The notes under the pieces were generated by a model. That model did no database searches. It had not been told where the DNA came from and saw only the letters and a program-made list of their open reading frames with translations. Of a stretch of 64,000 bases of DNA, positions 8,447-16,875 are shown in pieces; position 1 is the stretch's first letter; each line of letters starts with the position of its first letter. The translations under genes and the position numbers were made by a program. The DNA comes from Bacillota bacterium. Lineage in GTDB: Bacteria > Bacillota > Clostridia > Lachnospirales > Lachnospiraceae. The stretch covers positions 1-64,000 of the forward strand of contig JAEZKA010000080.1 in NCBI GenBank assembly GCA_023436225.1. Direction: 5' to 3'.

Positions 8447-8911
8447 ATGATGCATCTGGTATACTGCGATAATGAAGGGAAGAACGGAGAAAAAGTAATT
8501 GATAAAATTCTGGCAGGTACAAAAACTATGATAGTGCGTGGAGCAGCCGGTAGAAAAATACCACATAGCAGAGTGTTTGAAGGAGAAACACTTTATTTTA
8601 TGCAAAAGGGTACGAGTAAAATAACAGCAACAGCTACGGTCACTAGGGTAGAAAACTATACCAAACTGGAAGAGGATGAGATCGATAAAATCCTTAACGA
8701 CAATCAAAGTAAACTTAATCTCTCCCCGAAACAGAAAGAGCGTTGGCACAAGAAATGTCTGTGCTTGGTTGAATTTAATAATGTTAAGGATATTATGCCG
8801 TTAGAATTTGATCATCAAGGAAATATGGATGATTGGCTTATAATAGAAAAGATAGAAGATGTAGTTGTTGGAACAAGTATTCCGTATAACTATGAAAAAT
8901 CAAGATTTTAG
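8447..8911 (+). CDS. PUA/ASCH-like domain protein
   Basis: 154 residues. The beginning (residues 1-45: HLVYCDNEGKNGEKVIDKIL, AGTKTMIVRGA, KIPHSRVFEGETLYFM) has the strand order and the K-T-x-x-x-R pattern of small ASCH/EVE proteins of the PUA-like fold, which bind RNA or modified bases. The middle ATATVTRVENY and the end LVEFNNVKDI, DDWLIIEKIEDV complete the barrel. GGGGAGGG seven bases before ATG 8447 sets the start; an earlier in-frame ATG at 8390 lies inside the terminator hairpin. Transcription into it must pass an intrinsic terminator. The biological target is unknown. Confidence 0.6.
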   Translation: MMHLVYCDNEGKNGEKVIDKILAGTKTMIVRGAAGRKIPHSRVFEGETLYFMQKGTSKITATATVTRVENYTKLEEDEIDKILNDNQSKLNLSPKQKERWHKKCLCLVEFNNVKDIMPLEFDHQGNMDDWLIIEKIEDVVVGTSIPYNYEKSRF

Positions 8912-9142
8912 ATGGTCTTATTATAGTGATAATTTATTGATTTGGTATATTCACATGGTTTCTTAAATATTGCAAAATCAATCCGTTAAGTTAAATGAAG
9001 GATAATAAAATGAAAATTGAGCTTACCAAATTCGTTTGCTTGACTTAATGATTTCGAAACAGTATACTTGAAATTAATTCGTTCAATGAGAATAATGTAA
9101 ATTAAAATGATGAAACGCAATGGTACTTTATGGAGGATTTTG

Positions 9143-10300
9143 ATGAGTGAAGATAATGTAACGAAATTAGAATATAAGGGTAAGGAAATTTTTCTTATTG
9201 CAACAGCTCATGTATCGAAAGAAAGTGCGGAGCTTGTGAAGAAGGTGATTGAGGAAGAACGTCCGGATAGTGTATGTATTGAGCTGGATGAAGACCGCTA
9301 TCAGAATATCATAAAGCCCAAGGCTTGGGAAGATACAGATTTAATTAAAGTCATTAAGGCGAAGAAGGTTGGATTTATGATCGCTAATCTTTTCCTTGCA
9401 TCCTATCAGAAGAAGATGGCTTTGAAATTAGGAAATCAGGTTGGCGGAGAGATGATTCAGGGAATGGAGAGTGCGAAGGAGACAGGAGCTACCTTGGTGT
9501 TAGCAGACCGCAGTCTTCAGACCACCTTCTTGCGGATTTGGCGTAAATTGAACCTTTGGGATAAGGCGAAATTAGTCGGCAGCCTCTTATTTTCTGCTGA
9601 TGAAGATGAGGATATTACCAGTGATGATCTGGAGAAATTATTGGAAGAGGATATGCTGGAAGCAGCTATGGCTGGATTAAAGAAGGATTTTCCTAAAGTT
9701 GGCGAGGTGCTAATCAGCGAACGGGATCAATACCTGGCAGCGAAGATTAAAGATGCTCCTGGCAAAAAGGTGGTTGCTGTTCTAGGGGGCGGCCATGTAC
9801 CCGGTATCAAGAAAGAGATATATAAAGATCAGAATATAGAGGAAATCTCAGTTGTTCCTCCCGCAAGTCTTTTATCAAAGATTGTTGGGTGGATTATTCC
9901 TGCCCTGATCACCGGTCTGCTGGTATATTCCTTTATCATTAATTTTCAAACCGGATTACAGCAATTATCTGCGTGGGTGTTATGGACTGGTATCTTAGCA
10001 GCAATATTTACTGCATTATCCTTTGCACACCCGCTGAGTATCCTTACCTCCTTTCTTGCAGCGCCACTGACTACCTTGCATCCATTGTTGGCATGTGGGT
10101 GGTTTACCGGACTGGTAGAGGCTACCATTAAAAAGCCTACCGTGAAAGATGTACAGAACGTCCAGACAGATATATTTACGATTAAGGGTTTTTTTACAAA
10201 TCGTCTATTAAGAACCATTTTAGTCATATTTATGGCTAATCTTGGAGCGACCATCGGTACGTTTATTGCTGGTACAAGCCTGATTCGAAATTTGTTTTAA
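9143..10300 (+). CDS. TraB/PrgY family membrane protein
   Basis: 385 residues. The N-terminal two thirds is the TraB domain: IFLIATAHVSKES carries the family's H-x-S motif, VCIELDEDRYQ the conserved E-L-D-x-x-R, and AVLGGGHVPGI the second conserved His-Pro-Gly-Ile. The last 130 residues contain four hydrophobic segments. TraB/PrgY proteins were first described as shutting down sex-pheromone activity in enterococci; related proteins are predicted metalloproteases. The substrate here is unknown. GGAGG seven bases before ATG 9143 makes this start better than ATG 9107. A terminator hairpin follows directly. Confidence 0.85.
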   Translation: MSEDNVTKLEYKGKEIFLIATAHVSKESAELVKKVIEEERPDSVCIELDEDRYQNIIKPKAWEDTDLIKVIKAKKVGFMIANLFLASYQKKMALKLGNQVGGEMIQGMESAKETGATLVLADRSLQTTFLRIWRKLNLWDKAKLVGSLLFSADEDEDITSDDLEKLLEEDMLEAAMAGLKKDFPKVGEVLISERDQYLAAKIKDAPGKKVVAVLGGGHVPGIKKEIYKDQNIEEISVVPPASLLSKIVGWIIPALITGLLVYSFIINFQTGLQQLSAWVLWTGILAAIFTALSFAHPLSILTSFLAAPLTTLHPLLACGWFTGLVEATIKKPTVKDVQNVQTDIFTIKGFFTNRLLRTILVIFMANLGATIGTFIAGTSLIRNLF

Positions 10301-10321
10301 GACAATAAATAATATTATTTT

Positions 10322-10356
10322 AAGGCATCCTATCATAGCGTGGTAGGATGCCTTTC
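10322..10356 (+). terminator. Terminator, GGCA-CCTATC family
   Basis: AAGGCATCCTATCA pairs with TGGTAGGATGCCTTT around TAGCG; followed by TCTGG. Same architecture as the hairpins at 5341 and 12241. Confidence 0.75.
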
Positions 10357-10686
10357 TGGTAAAATATGCTTGGCTACTGTCTGTTATCGTTGTATAATGT
10401 CAATATTAAGGAGTATCGGGATCAGCATTTTGGTTCCGGTGTGTGGGAGCTGGTATTACAAATATGCCCTTAAGGGAAGGCTGGAAAAAACCGGTATCAT
10501 CAGAGTAATTCACTTTACTTTTTAAGGGATATGTAACATAGGTGAGCTAGATTGCAACATAGTGTGTAACCGATTGAAATACGATAAATGATCAACTATA
10601 CTGTGGCTACAGGCCAGTGATGAGTAAGTGGCAATATAAATATTTGCATTGCTTTAAGCTTGCCACGACAATAAAAGGAGTGTAGG
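10357..10686 (+). other. Gap with a promoter-like site and no clear gene
   Basis: TTGGCT (10370-10375), 17 bases, TATAAT (10393-10398) is a good promoter. An open frame from ATG 10397 to 10525 (42 codons, containing GSWYYKYALKGRLEKTGII) has no ribosome binding site and I do not recognise it; it may be the end of a lost gene. The promoter could serve the DUF3021 cassette beginning at 10687. Confidence 0.4.
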
Positions 10687-11118
10687 TTGATTATGAAAAA
10701 CAAATTATCGGTTGTATTGAAAAAAGGATTTATAATTTATTGTATGATGTATACTGTCATTACGATTATCAGCAGTGCATTACAATTGTTTCAAGGACGG
10801 ATGGTGGATACGAATTCACACCTATTGAATAGGGCTGTCGTTTGTCTCATTGCAGTGTTTGTAATTGAGCTATCTGCAAGTATCAAATTAAAGAGTGAGT
10901 TGTTAACCTGGCTTGTGGTTTATGGGATTGGAATGACTACCGTATTTATCTATGTATGGCTTACCAGATTTTGGGAACCCCTACACAAAAATGCATATCG
11001 TGATATTTTTCTTAATTTTACCTCAGTCGCAATAGTAATTGGTATTATCATTCATTTTATTGAAAAACGAAAAGAAAAACGGGGAAGACAGGTAGATGAA
11101 AATAAATCAGTATCATAA
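10687..11118 (+). CDS. DUF3021 family membrane protein
   Basis: 143 residues with four predicted membrane helices (about 12-32, 46-65, 72-94, 103-122) and a basic tail. The segment WLTRFWEPLHKNAYRDIFLNF is the conserved part of DUF3021, a small membrane family nearly always paired with a LytTR regulator. TTG 10687 is six bases after AAGGAG; ATG 10693 is the alternative. It overlaps the LytTR gene by 23 bases, so translation is coupled. DUF3021 partners are thought to restrain their LytTR regulator at the membrane, as in other LytTR regulatory systems; that role is inferred here. Confidence 0.8.
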   Translation: MIMKNKLSVVLKKGFIIYCMMYTVITIISSALQLFQGRMVDTNSHLLNRAVVCLIAVFVIELSASIKLKSELLTWLVVYGIGMTTVFIYVWLTRFWEPLHKNAYRDIFLNFTSVAIVIGIIIHFIEKRKEKRGRQVDENKSVS

Positions 11119-11560
11119 CCAGAAGCTTTCAGAGGATTATATTGACTTATACTATCGGCAGGAGACGGATGAGATTAAGGATTTAATTCAGTATGTGAAT
11201 TCCAGAAGTGCTCTTCATGGTAGAACAGAACGAGGACAGACACGTGTATTACCTCAGGAAATCTACTACATAGAATCCGTTGATAAGAGGACCTTTCTAT
11301 ATCTGGAAAAGGAAGTTGTTCAAATAGAGAATAGTCTTCAGGAGCTGGAGTCATTGTTAGGAAGCAGTGGGCTTGTCCGAATTACTAAATCTGTATTGGT
11401 CAATATATATCATATCAGAAAAGTGAATGCAGATATTAATATGAGGTTATGTCTGATCATGGAGAACTCCGAGAAGTTATCGGTAAATCGAACCTATAAG
11501 AAATCATTTATGAAATACCTGAAAGAGACGGAGAGGAGAAGTGATTATGAAGGAGAATAA
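11096..11560 (+). CDS. LytTR-type DNA-binding regulator
   Basis: 154 residues: a short N-terminal part (1-45) then a complete LytTR domain (about 50-150) marked by LPQEIYYIESVDKRTFLYL, LVRITKSVLVNIYHI and LSVNRTYKKSFMKYL. LytTR domains bind direct repeats near promoters and control virulence, bacteriocin or transport genes. There is no receiver domain, so it is not a two-component response regulator; control probably comes from the DUF3021 proteins on either side. It overlaps both neighbours. The target may be its own operon. Confidence 0.9.
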   Translation: MKINQYHNQKLSEDYIDLYYRQETDEIKDLIQYVNSRSALHGRTERGQTRVLPQEIYYIESVDKRTFLYLEKEVVQIENSLQELESLLGSSGLVRITKSVLVNIYHIRKVNADINMRLCLIMENSEKLSVNRTYKKSFMKYLKETERRSDYEGE

Positions 11561-12011
11561 CCTGAGCAACTTTTTCTCGGGGGTATGTATATTCTTTACA
11601 ATATTGCTGTTTTCTAAATTCATTCTGGAATATTTTATGAATCCCGCAACCTGGGATAACACCAGATCGAATATCGTATTTATGTTTTTGCTTTGTGTCT
11701 TAAGTTTATTTATTCTAGAACAACATAGAAGATTTGAGAAGTTACCAATGGTACTGGTGCTTCCTTTACAATACCTGATCGCCTTATCCGTAGTAATGCT
11801 GTTGGTGTGGCTCAGCGGTAGATTTGAGGAGCTTTCGAAGAATGCTTATCGGGATATATTTCTATCCTTTACGATTCCGTATATTATAGGGGCGGCATGG
11901 TATTATATTAACTTAATCTATGAAGCCAAAAGTGCGAATACTATTCTGGAAAATGTAATAAATAGAAAAAGTAACGAGAAACAGAAAGGAACGATGAAGG
12001 AGAAAAAATGA
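11547..12011 (+). CDS. Second DUF3021-like membrane protein
   Basis: 154 residues, about four membrane helices. The segment WLSGRFEELSKNAYRDIFLSF matches the signature in the gene at 10687 (F-x-E/P-L-x-K-N-A-Y-R-D-I-F-L), so the two are paralogues flanking one LytTR gene. ATG 11547 is eight bases after GAGGAG and starts inside the LytTR gene; GTG 11541 is too close to the site. The tail is basic (KSNEKQKGTMKEKK). The doubled arrangement suggests a duplicated anti-regulator. Confidence 0.72.
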   Translation: MKENNLSNFFSGVCIFFTILLFSKFILEYFMNPATWDNTRSNIVFMFLLCVLSLFILEQHRRFEKLPMVLVLPLQYLIALSVVMLLVWLSGRFEELSKNAYRDIFLSFTIPYIIGAAWYYINLIYEAKSANTILENVINRKSNEKQKGTMKEKK

Positions 12012-12015
12012 ATTT

Positions 12016-12222
12016 AAAGGAATAACCATTGGATATGCACTGTCACCCATTGATATCATCCCGGACTTTATTCCCCTCCTTGGGTACTTGGATGATCTGA
12101 TTATTCTTCCGGCATTGATTGCTCTTACCATTAGACTCTTACCGAAGGATATTCTAAGGCAGAGCAGATTGGAGGCAGAAGGTCTCTGGAGCAACGGAAG
12201 GCATATAAGGGCATTGATCTAA
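12016..12222 (+). pseudogene. N-terminally truncated DUF1232 (YkvA-like) gene
   Basis: A frame reading GYALSPIDIIPDFIPLLGYL then DDLIILPALIAL and LRQSRLEAEGLW is an unmistakable DUF1232 core (YkvA-like small membrane protein). The family normally has about 40 more residues before it; here the frame is closed just upstream and there is no start codon or ribosome binding site, while the preceding DUF3021 gene ends inside the junction. This is a 5'-deleted remnant, probably fused to the cassette by a deletion. A terminator follows at 12241. Confidence 0.75.
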
Positions 12223-12240
12223 TATGAATTTATGTGGAGA

Positions 12241-12273
12241 GGCATCTTATCAGGACAGATAAGATGCCTTTCA
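12241..12273 (+). terminator. Terminator, GGCA-CTTATC family
   Basis: GGCATCTTATC pairs exactly with GATAAGATGCC around AGGACA, followed by TTTC. It ends the LytTR cassette. Confidence 0.75.
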
Positions 12274-12368
12274 CATTTATTGCGATACAAAATTGGTTAT
12301 TGAAGAATATTTCAGTATTTCACATAATTTTTCATAATAATTTTTTACAATAATTTTTTACAGAATTA

Positions 12369-12399
12369 TTGACTCTCACGCAGCGTGATAGTGTATGAT
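12369..12399 (+). promoter_or_regulatory. MerR-type promoter/operator with 19-bp spacer
   Basis: TTGACT (12369-12374) and TATGAT (12394-12399) are separated by 19 bases, the overlong spacer typical of promoters activated by MerR proteins. The spacer holds the perfect palindrome TCACGCAGCGTGA (12376-12388). It sits 84 bases before the TipA-like gene, so the protein very probably drives its own expression. Confidence 0.85.
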
Positions 12400-12482
12400 A
12401 GTGTACAAGAGGAAGAAGCAGAGAAGATGCCGGCGTTTGTTTGTGCTTTCTGAATCAGTAGGTAATGATAGGAGTGAACAAT

Positions 12483-13367
12483 ATGAGAACGGTAAAACAG
12501 GTTTCCGAATTAACGGGAATAAGTGTTCGTACCCTGCAATATTATGATGAGATTGATCTGTTTAAGCCAAGCAAGATAACCGAGGCAGGATATCGTCTGT
12601 ATGATGAGGCTTCTCTCGAGATGCTGCAGCAAATCTTATTTTTTAAAGAGTTGGACTTTCGGCTAAAGGACATCAAACGAATTATAGAGAACCCAAATTT
12701 TGATAAAATCAAAGCCTTTCAACAACAGAAGGAACTAATCAAGTCAAAAAGAGACCGATTGGATGGTCTGCTGAATTTGCTGGAACGACTGGAAAGAGGG
12801 GAGAAATCGATGAGCTTTAAAGAATTTGATATGAGTGAGTATTTTAAGGCATTGGAAGAATTTAAAGAAGACCATACCGACGAGATTATTCAGATGTGGG
12901 GCAGTATAGAGGAATTCGATAAGCTGCGAGAGCAATTTAAAGATAAGGAGTCGGAGATTGCCGAACTGGCAATCAAGCAATACGGCAGCATAGAGAAGTA
13001 TACCGAAGCGATGAAGCATAATTTGGATCATTTCTCCGAGACGGTAGAGAGGATGAATTCGATCAAAGACAGTGCAGCGGACTATATGGCTCGGAACACC
13101 GACATAATGACAAGGCTTACACAGGATCTTAATAAGGATGCTACATCGAGCGAAATCCAGGAAATAACAAGAGAGCTGGTAGAGCTGTGCAATTCGTCCT
13201 TGAATGGGATTGATATGGGGGAGAATTATTGGGATATGGTGATCGAGGGCTACCTAGCCAACGATCAAATCATCGATGTAAATGATAAGATCTATGGCTT
13301 GGGTTCCTCGAATTTTCTAGGAAGAGCCTTGAAGCATTATTTCTATCATAGTAAGGGAAGGCTGTAA
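12483..13367 (+). CDS. MerR family regulator with TipAS ligand-binding domain
   Basis: 294 residues. Residues 1-70 are a MerR winged helix (VKQVSELTGISVRTLQYYDE, then GYRLYD), residues 75-110 the dimerising coiled coil, and residues 125-290 the TipAS fold (conserved YWGSIE-like patterns: MWGSIEEFDKL, KQYGSIEKYTEAM). TipA-type proteins bind thiopeptides and other xenobiotics and activate transcription by untwisting a 19-bp spacer. ATG 12483 lies eight bases after AGGAG; ATG 12465 contains that site. The matching operator is just upstream and no exporter is co-transcribed, so it may act elsewhere, for example on a multidrug transporter gene. A terminator-like hairpin follows at 13384. Confidence 0.92.
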   Translation: MRTVKQVSELTGISVRTLQYYDEIDLFKPSKITEAGYRLYDEASLEMLQQILFFKELDFRLKDIKRIIENPNFDKIKAFQQQKELIKSKRDRLDGLLNLLERLERGEKSMSFKEFDMSEYFKALEEFKEDHTDEIIQMWGSIEEFDKLREQFKDKESEIAELAIKQYGSIEKYTEAMKHNLDHFSETVERMNSIKDSAADYMARNTDIMTRLTQDLNKDATSSEIQEITRELVELCNSSLNGIDMGENYWDMVIEGYLANDQIIDVNDKIYGLGSSNFLGRALKHYFYHSKGRL

Positions 13368-13383
13368 GCAATGCATCAGCAGT

Positions 13384-13416
13384 TGCCCCTCTCCTCGAGA
13401 GAGCAGAGGCGTTTTA
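13384..13416 (+). terminator. Terminator after TipA-like regulator
   Basis: GCCCCTCTC pairs with GAG-C-AGAGGCG around a short loop, followed by TTTTA. Confidence 0.5.
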
Positions 13417-13536
13417 CAAATTATTAACCTAATTTATACCATACCATGGTGTTTTCCTTTTTTGGTTCGTGATAAATTTAGCTTATCAGCCAGAGTCATC
13501 AACAAGGCTAAGCGAAATGAAAAAGGAGAATATAAG

Positions 13537-14469
13537 ATGAAAAAAATAAGAAGGATTGCCACATTATTATTAATAGGTACGTTAGCAGTTACTACATTAA
13601 CTGCATGTAGTGCAAAGGGTGAGGATAAACAAACATCCAATCAGGAAGTAAAAGCAGAGACAACAGATCAGACTCAACCTACCACAGAGACGCTTACCCC
13701 TACTAAAGCACCAGCAGCCGATAATTCTGTAATCAGCGGAACGCTTTTAATGTCAGGCTCCACATCTATGGAGAAGTTAGCAAATGTTGCTGCAGAATCA
13801 TTTATGTTAAAATATCCAGATGTTACTGTATCTGCTGAATTTATCGGATCCAGTGCCGGTGTGGAAGCTCTTCTGGCAGGAACCGTTGATATCGGTAATG
13901 CATCCAGGAATTTGAAAGATACGGAAATTTCTTCAGGAGCAGTCGAGAATATCGTAGCAATTGACGGAATCGCTGTCATTGCAGATAAATCCAATACAGT
14001 AGCAACCCTGACGAAGGATCAGCTTATCAAAATCTACAAAGGTGAGATCACAAACTGGAAGGAAGTTGGTGGGGGAGATCAGCCAATCGTAGTGATTGGT
14101 AGGGAGTCCGGCTCCGGTACAAGAGGTGCTTTCGAGGAATTGCTCGAGATTGAGGATCAATGCAAATATTCCAATGAGATTAATAGCACAGGTGGTGTTA
14201 TGGCAAAGGTGGTTTCCACGGTCGGTGCGATTGGATATGTATCTCTTGATGTTCTGGACGATAGCATTCGTGCATTGCAGCTGGAAGGAGTAGAGCCAAC
14301 CGCTGAGAATATTAAAGCAGGCAGCTACTTCCTGAGTCGTCCCTTTGTAATGGCTACACGCGGTGAGATTTCAGAGCAGAGTAAGCTTGTTCAGACCTTC
14401 TATAAATACCTGAGGTCTGAGGAAGGAATGCAGATGATTGAAAGCGTTGGCTTAATTACTGTAGACTGA
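13537..14469 (+). CDS. pstS: Phosphate-binding lipoprotein PstS
   Basis: 310 residues. A basic, hydrophobic signal ends in the lipobox LTAC, so the mature protein is lipid-anchored at about Cys24, followed by a Ser/Thr-rich linker. The mature part has the PstS signatures: GTLLMSGSTSMEKLA, EFIGSSAGVEALLAG, IGNASR, IYKGEITNWKEVGG and GRESGSGTRGAFEE, which together form the phosphate pocket of type 2 periplasmic binding proteins. AAAAGGAG precedes ATG 13537. No pstC, pstA, pstB or phoU follows; a strong terminator does. It is therefore an orphan binding protein that must work with a transporter coded elsewhere, or sense phosphate on its own. Confidence 0.92.
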   Translation: MKKIRRIATLLLIGTLAVTTLTACSAKGEDKQTSNQEVKAETTDQTQPTTETLTPTKAPAADNSVISGTLLMSGSTSMEKLANVAAESFMLKYPDVTVSAEFIGSSAGVEALLAGTVDIGNASRNLKDTEISSGAVENIVAIDGIAVIADKSNTVATLTKDQLIKIYKGEITNWKEVGGGDQPIVVIGRESGSGTRGAFEELLEIEDQCKYSNEINSTGGVMAKVVSTVGAIGYVSLDVLDDSIRALQLEGVEPTAENIKAGSYFLSRPFVMATRGEISEQSKLVQTFYKYLRSEEGMQMIESVGLITVD

Positions 14470-14494
14470 TTATAATAGCAATGATCTTATTGAT

Positions 14495-14538
14495 AGAAGG
14501 AGTACTCAAAGAAAAATTCAGAGTACTTCTTCTTTTTC
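14495..14538 (+). terminator. Terminator after pstS
   Basis: AGAAGGAGTACTC pairs with GAGTACTTCTTCT around AAAGAAAAATTCA, followed by a T-rich run. Confidence 0.85.
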
Positions 14539-14637
14539 TGGTTGTGATTAAATATTACATGTTATACAATAATATGTAAATATATGATAAAGATGGCATG
14601 AGTTGAGTGAAGCAGTACGCCATCATGGAGGAGAAAG

Positions 14638-14868
14638 GTGAAAAATAGAAAGAGGATAATTCTAAACCTGCAGGAGCACGGAGCTAGAATGCTAAAATCA
14701 ATTGGGCTATCGGTAATAGCAAGTGTAGCATTCTATTTTTTGAATGCCCCGATATTATTTTTCATATTCGGTTTCATTACAGCAATTCTAAGTATCACAC
14801 TTTTACTATTGGTACTAAGGGAAAATCGACAAGGGAATGGTCCCAAACCGAAGGAAACCAAGAAGTAA
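14638..14868 (+). CDS. Small membrane protein of unknown function
   Basis: 76 residues, GTG start at 14638 preceded by GGAGGAGAAAG. Two hydrophobic segments (about residues 19-37 and 40-58) are separated by two or three residues, and both ends are basic, as in small hairpin membrane proteins. No family is recognised. It lies 56 bases before the Nudix gene and may share its transcript. Confidence 0.55.
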   Translation: MKNRKRIILNLQEHGARMLKSIGLSVIASVAFYFLNAPILFFIFGFITAILSITLLLLVLRENRQGNGPKPKETKK

Positions 14869-14924
14869 AGAGGAAGGAAACGAAGTACTTAGGGGTGAAA
14901 TGTCTTAATGGGAGGGCAGAAGCT

Positions 14925-15431
14925 ATGTTCGAATTCATTATGGGAGAAAAAGAGATACCCAAAGGATATGAGAGGAATGAAAGAACTGCAGTCAGAGCGA
15001 TATTATTCTATGGTGACAAGGTCCTGATGGTAAAGACTAACCGTGGAGATTATAAGTTTCCCGGCGGAGGGGTCGAACCCGGGGAAGATCAGGAGAAAGC
15101 ACTGATCAGGGAAATTGCGGAAGAGACAGGATATGTGATGGTAAAGGTCAAAGATAAATTAGGCGAGGTAATACAACAGCACCCAGACTATACAGACAAT
15201 AGCAAGTATTTTGTAATGAAATCAATTTACTATTTATGTGAACTTGAGAGCTTGACAAATGTTGGACTCAAGTTGGATGATTATGAGGCGGAGCAGGGGT
15301 TCCATGGAGAATTCGTTAATCTATCGGAAGCCCTCGAGGCAAACCTGGGTATCCTCAAATCTGACAGCCCAGGTAAAAATGACTGGGTAGAGCGTGAAGT
15401 AGAGGTACTAAAGTACCTGCTAGGGCACTAA
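14925..15431 (+). CDS. Nudix hydrolase
   Basis: 168 residues. A complete Nudix box starts at GGGVEPGEDQEKALIREI and continues AEETGY (about residues 46-69; G-x5-E-x7-R-E-x-x-E-E-x-G), so it is a metal-dependent pyrophosphohydrolase of nucleoside diphosphate-linked compounds. The preceding KVLMVKTNRGDYKFPGG is the standard strand leading into the box. ATG 14925 follows GGGAGG by nine bases and is preferred to GTG 14895. The substrate is unknown. Its stop overlaps by four bases the end of the convergent MFS gene. Confidence 0.9.
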   Translation: MFEFIMGEKEIPKGYERNERTAVRAILFYGDKVLMVKTNRGDYKFPGGGVEPGEDQEKALIREIAEETGYVMVKVKDKLGEVIQQHPDYTDNSKYFVMKSIYYLCELESLTNVGLKLDDYEAEQGFHGEFVNLSEALEANLGILKSDSPGKNDWVEREVEVLKYLLGH

Positions 15432-16819
15432 TGCTTTCTTCGACGCTCCCACCAATAATTAAGGTAACTTTTCTGAGCCCTGATTCTGAGGTTAAGCTCA
15501 GCGAACATCCCGGATAGAGTGTAAGAGTTGCTGTTGTCCAGCATTGGAATGATGATAAATACTGAGGCAACTCGAAGCAGAACAGAGATGGCTATCATGA
15601 ATTTATATCGATCCGTAATGATAGAATTTAGAGAAATATTGCTATGTATTTCTTCTAGGATAACGCCTCCGGTCAAAATTCCTAAGAAGGAACCGAACAA
15701 TGAAGTGATACAGGAGAAGACCGCTACATAGGAAGCACGCTGATCATCCGGTGAGGAGGAGAGTTGAAGGCTGGTAGCAGCAAGATTGGCGCCGCTCCAG
15801 AAGGCTGCTCCGATCAGATTATGGAGCAGGGTAGGCCAGATACTTCCGTAGGTAGAGAAGAGGAAGAACAGCGGAGTTAGAGCTGCAACCGTGCAGGTAC
15901 ACCATAACACCGGCTTACTCCCAAAATGATCCAGGAGTCTACCCCACTGCGAAACTACCAAAACAGTAATCGCGGCAGCGGCAACCTGACTACTAAGGGT
16001 ATATTGCATATAGCTTAAGCCCATCTCCGTCAAGGCATATCTGGCCAGATATGCTCCGGACATATTGGCGGTAAAGCACCAAGCAGTCCAGAATAGCATA
16101 AATTTGAAGAAGGGTTTGTTACTCATTACCTGCTTTAGGACGGGCAGAAGCTTTAACTGAACTGGAGGTGTCTTATATATCTCCTCCATGAACAAGAAGC
16201 ATAGCATATCCAGAATACCAAGGATACCACATATCACAAAAACGAGCGAGTATCCGGCGAAACCGGTCATCTGATCCAGAATACCGGCAACGATCAGGCC
16301 CATGGTTACACTTGCAATCGAGGTGATACCATCACGCTTGGATAACCATCGACCGCGAATTTCAATCGGAACTAAATCAGCCATCCAGGGCATAAAGCTG
16401 ACGTTAATAAAGGAGCTGAAAGCAGAGGATACTCCAATCAGCAGAATGACAGACCATAACCGTAATACTGACTGATCGGGCGGAATAAAGAAGGGAATCA
16501 GACCAATGACGATCCACAATAGTCTTGAGAAGATTCCATAAGTCATCATATATTTTTTTCGTTTTTGAGTACGGCTGACTAATGTAGAGAAGGGTATTTG
16601 CAGAAGTGCTGCCGCCAAAGGAATTGCGGTAAGTAAACCATATACAAAGTCACCAGCACCCAGATATCCGGCATATCCGGTCAGGGAAGAGCTGCCGCCA
16701 CCGCTTATAACACCCCATAGGGTTCCGAAGGTATTACCGAGGGTCATCAGATAGATACTCCTGCGAATCTTCGGAAGCAGGGCTGCTTCATCAAATAATT
16801 TCTCAAAGGGCTTTCTCAT
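15428..16819 (-). CDS. MFS transporter
   Basis: 463 residues with 12 predicted membrane helices. The loop between helices 2 and 3 carries VSRTQKRKKYMM, a degenerate form of the MFS A-motif, and the domain 2 equivalent is WGRLLDHFGSKPVLW. The LSGMFAELNLRIRAQKSYL tail is cytoplasmic. The family exports or imports small solutes by proton exchange; substrate unknown. The start at 16819 has AAAGGTTG upstream. Its promoter at 16876-16904 holds an AAACGTTT palindrome, suggesting control by a LacI-type repressor. It is convergent with the Nudix gene. Confidence 0.88.
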   Translation of the reverse strand: MRKPFEKLFDEAALLPKIRRSIYLMTLGNTFGTLWGVISGGGSSSLTGYAGYLGAGDFVYGLLTAIPLAAALLQIPFSTLVSRTQKRKKYMMTYGIFSRLLWIVIGLIPFFIPPDQSVLRLWSVILLIGVSSAFSSFINVSFMPWMADLVPIEIRGRWLSKRDGITSIASVTMGLIVAGILDQMTGFAGYSLVFVICGILGILDMLCFLFMEEIYKTPPVQLKLLPVLKQVMSNKPFFKFMLFWTAWCFTANMSGAYLARYALTEMGLSYMQYTLSSQVAAAAITVLVVSQWGRLLDHFGSKPVLWCTCTVAALTPLFFLFSTYGSIWPTLLHNLIGAAFWSGANLAATSLQLSSSPDDQRASYVAVFSCITSLFGSFLGILTGGVILEEIHSNISLNSIITDRYKFMIAISVLLRVASVFIIIPMLDNSNSYTLSGMFAELNLRIRAQKSYLNYWWERRRKH

Positions 16820-16875
16820 TTAGTATTAACAACCTTTCTGTTATTCAAGCATGCATTTCTTGATAATATCAGCTT

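Noticed and set aside
10340..10525. Open frame of 61 codons beginning inside the terminator at 10322-10356
   Set aside because: No ribosome binding site, the start lies in a hairpin, and there is no recognisable family; described only as part of the gap.
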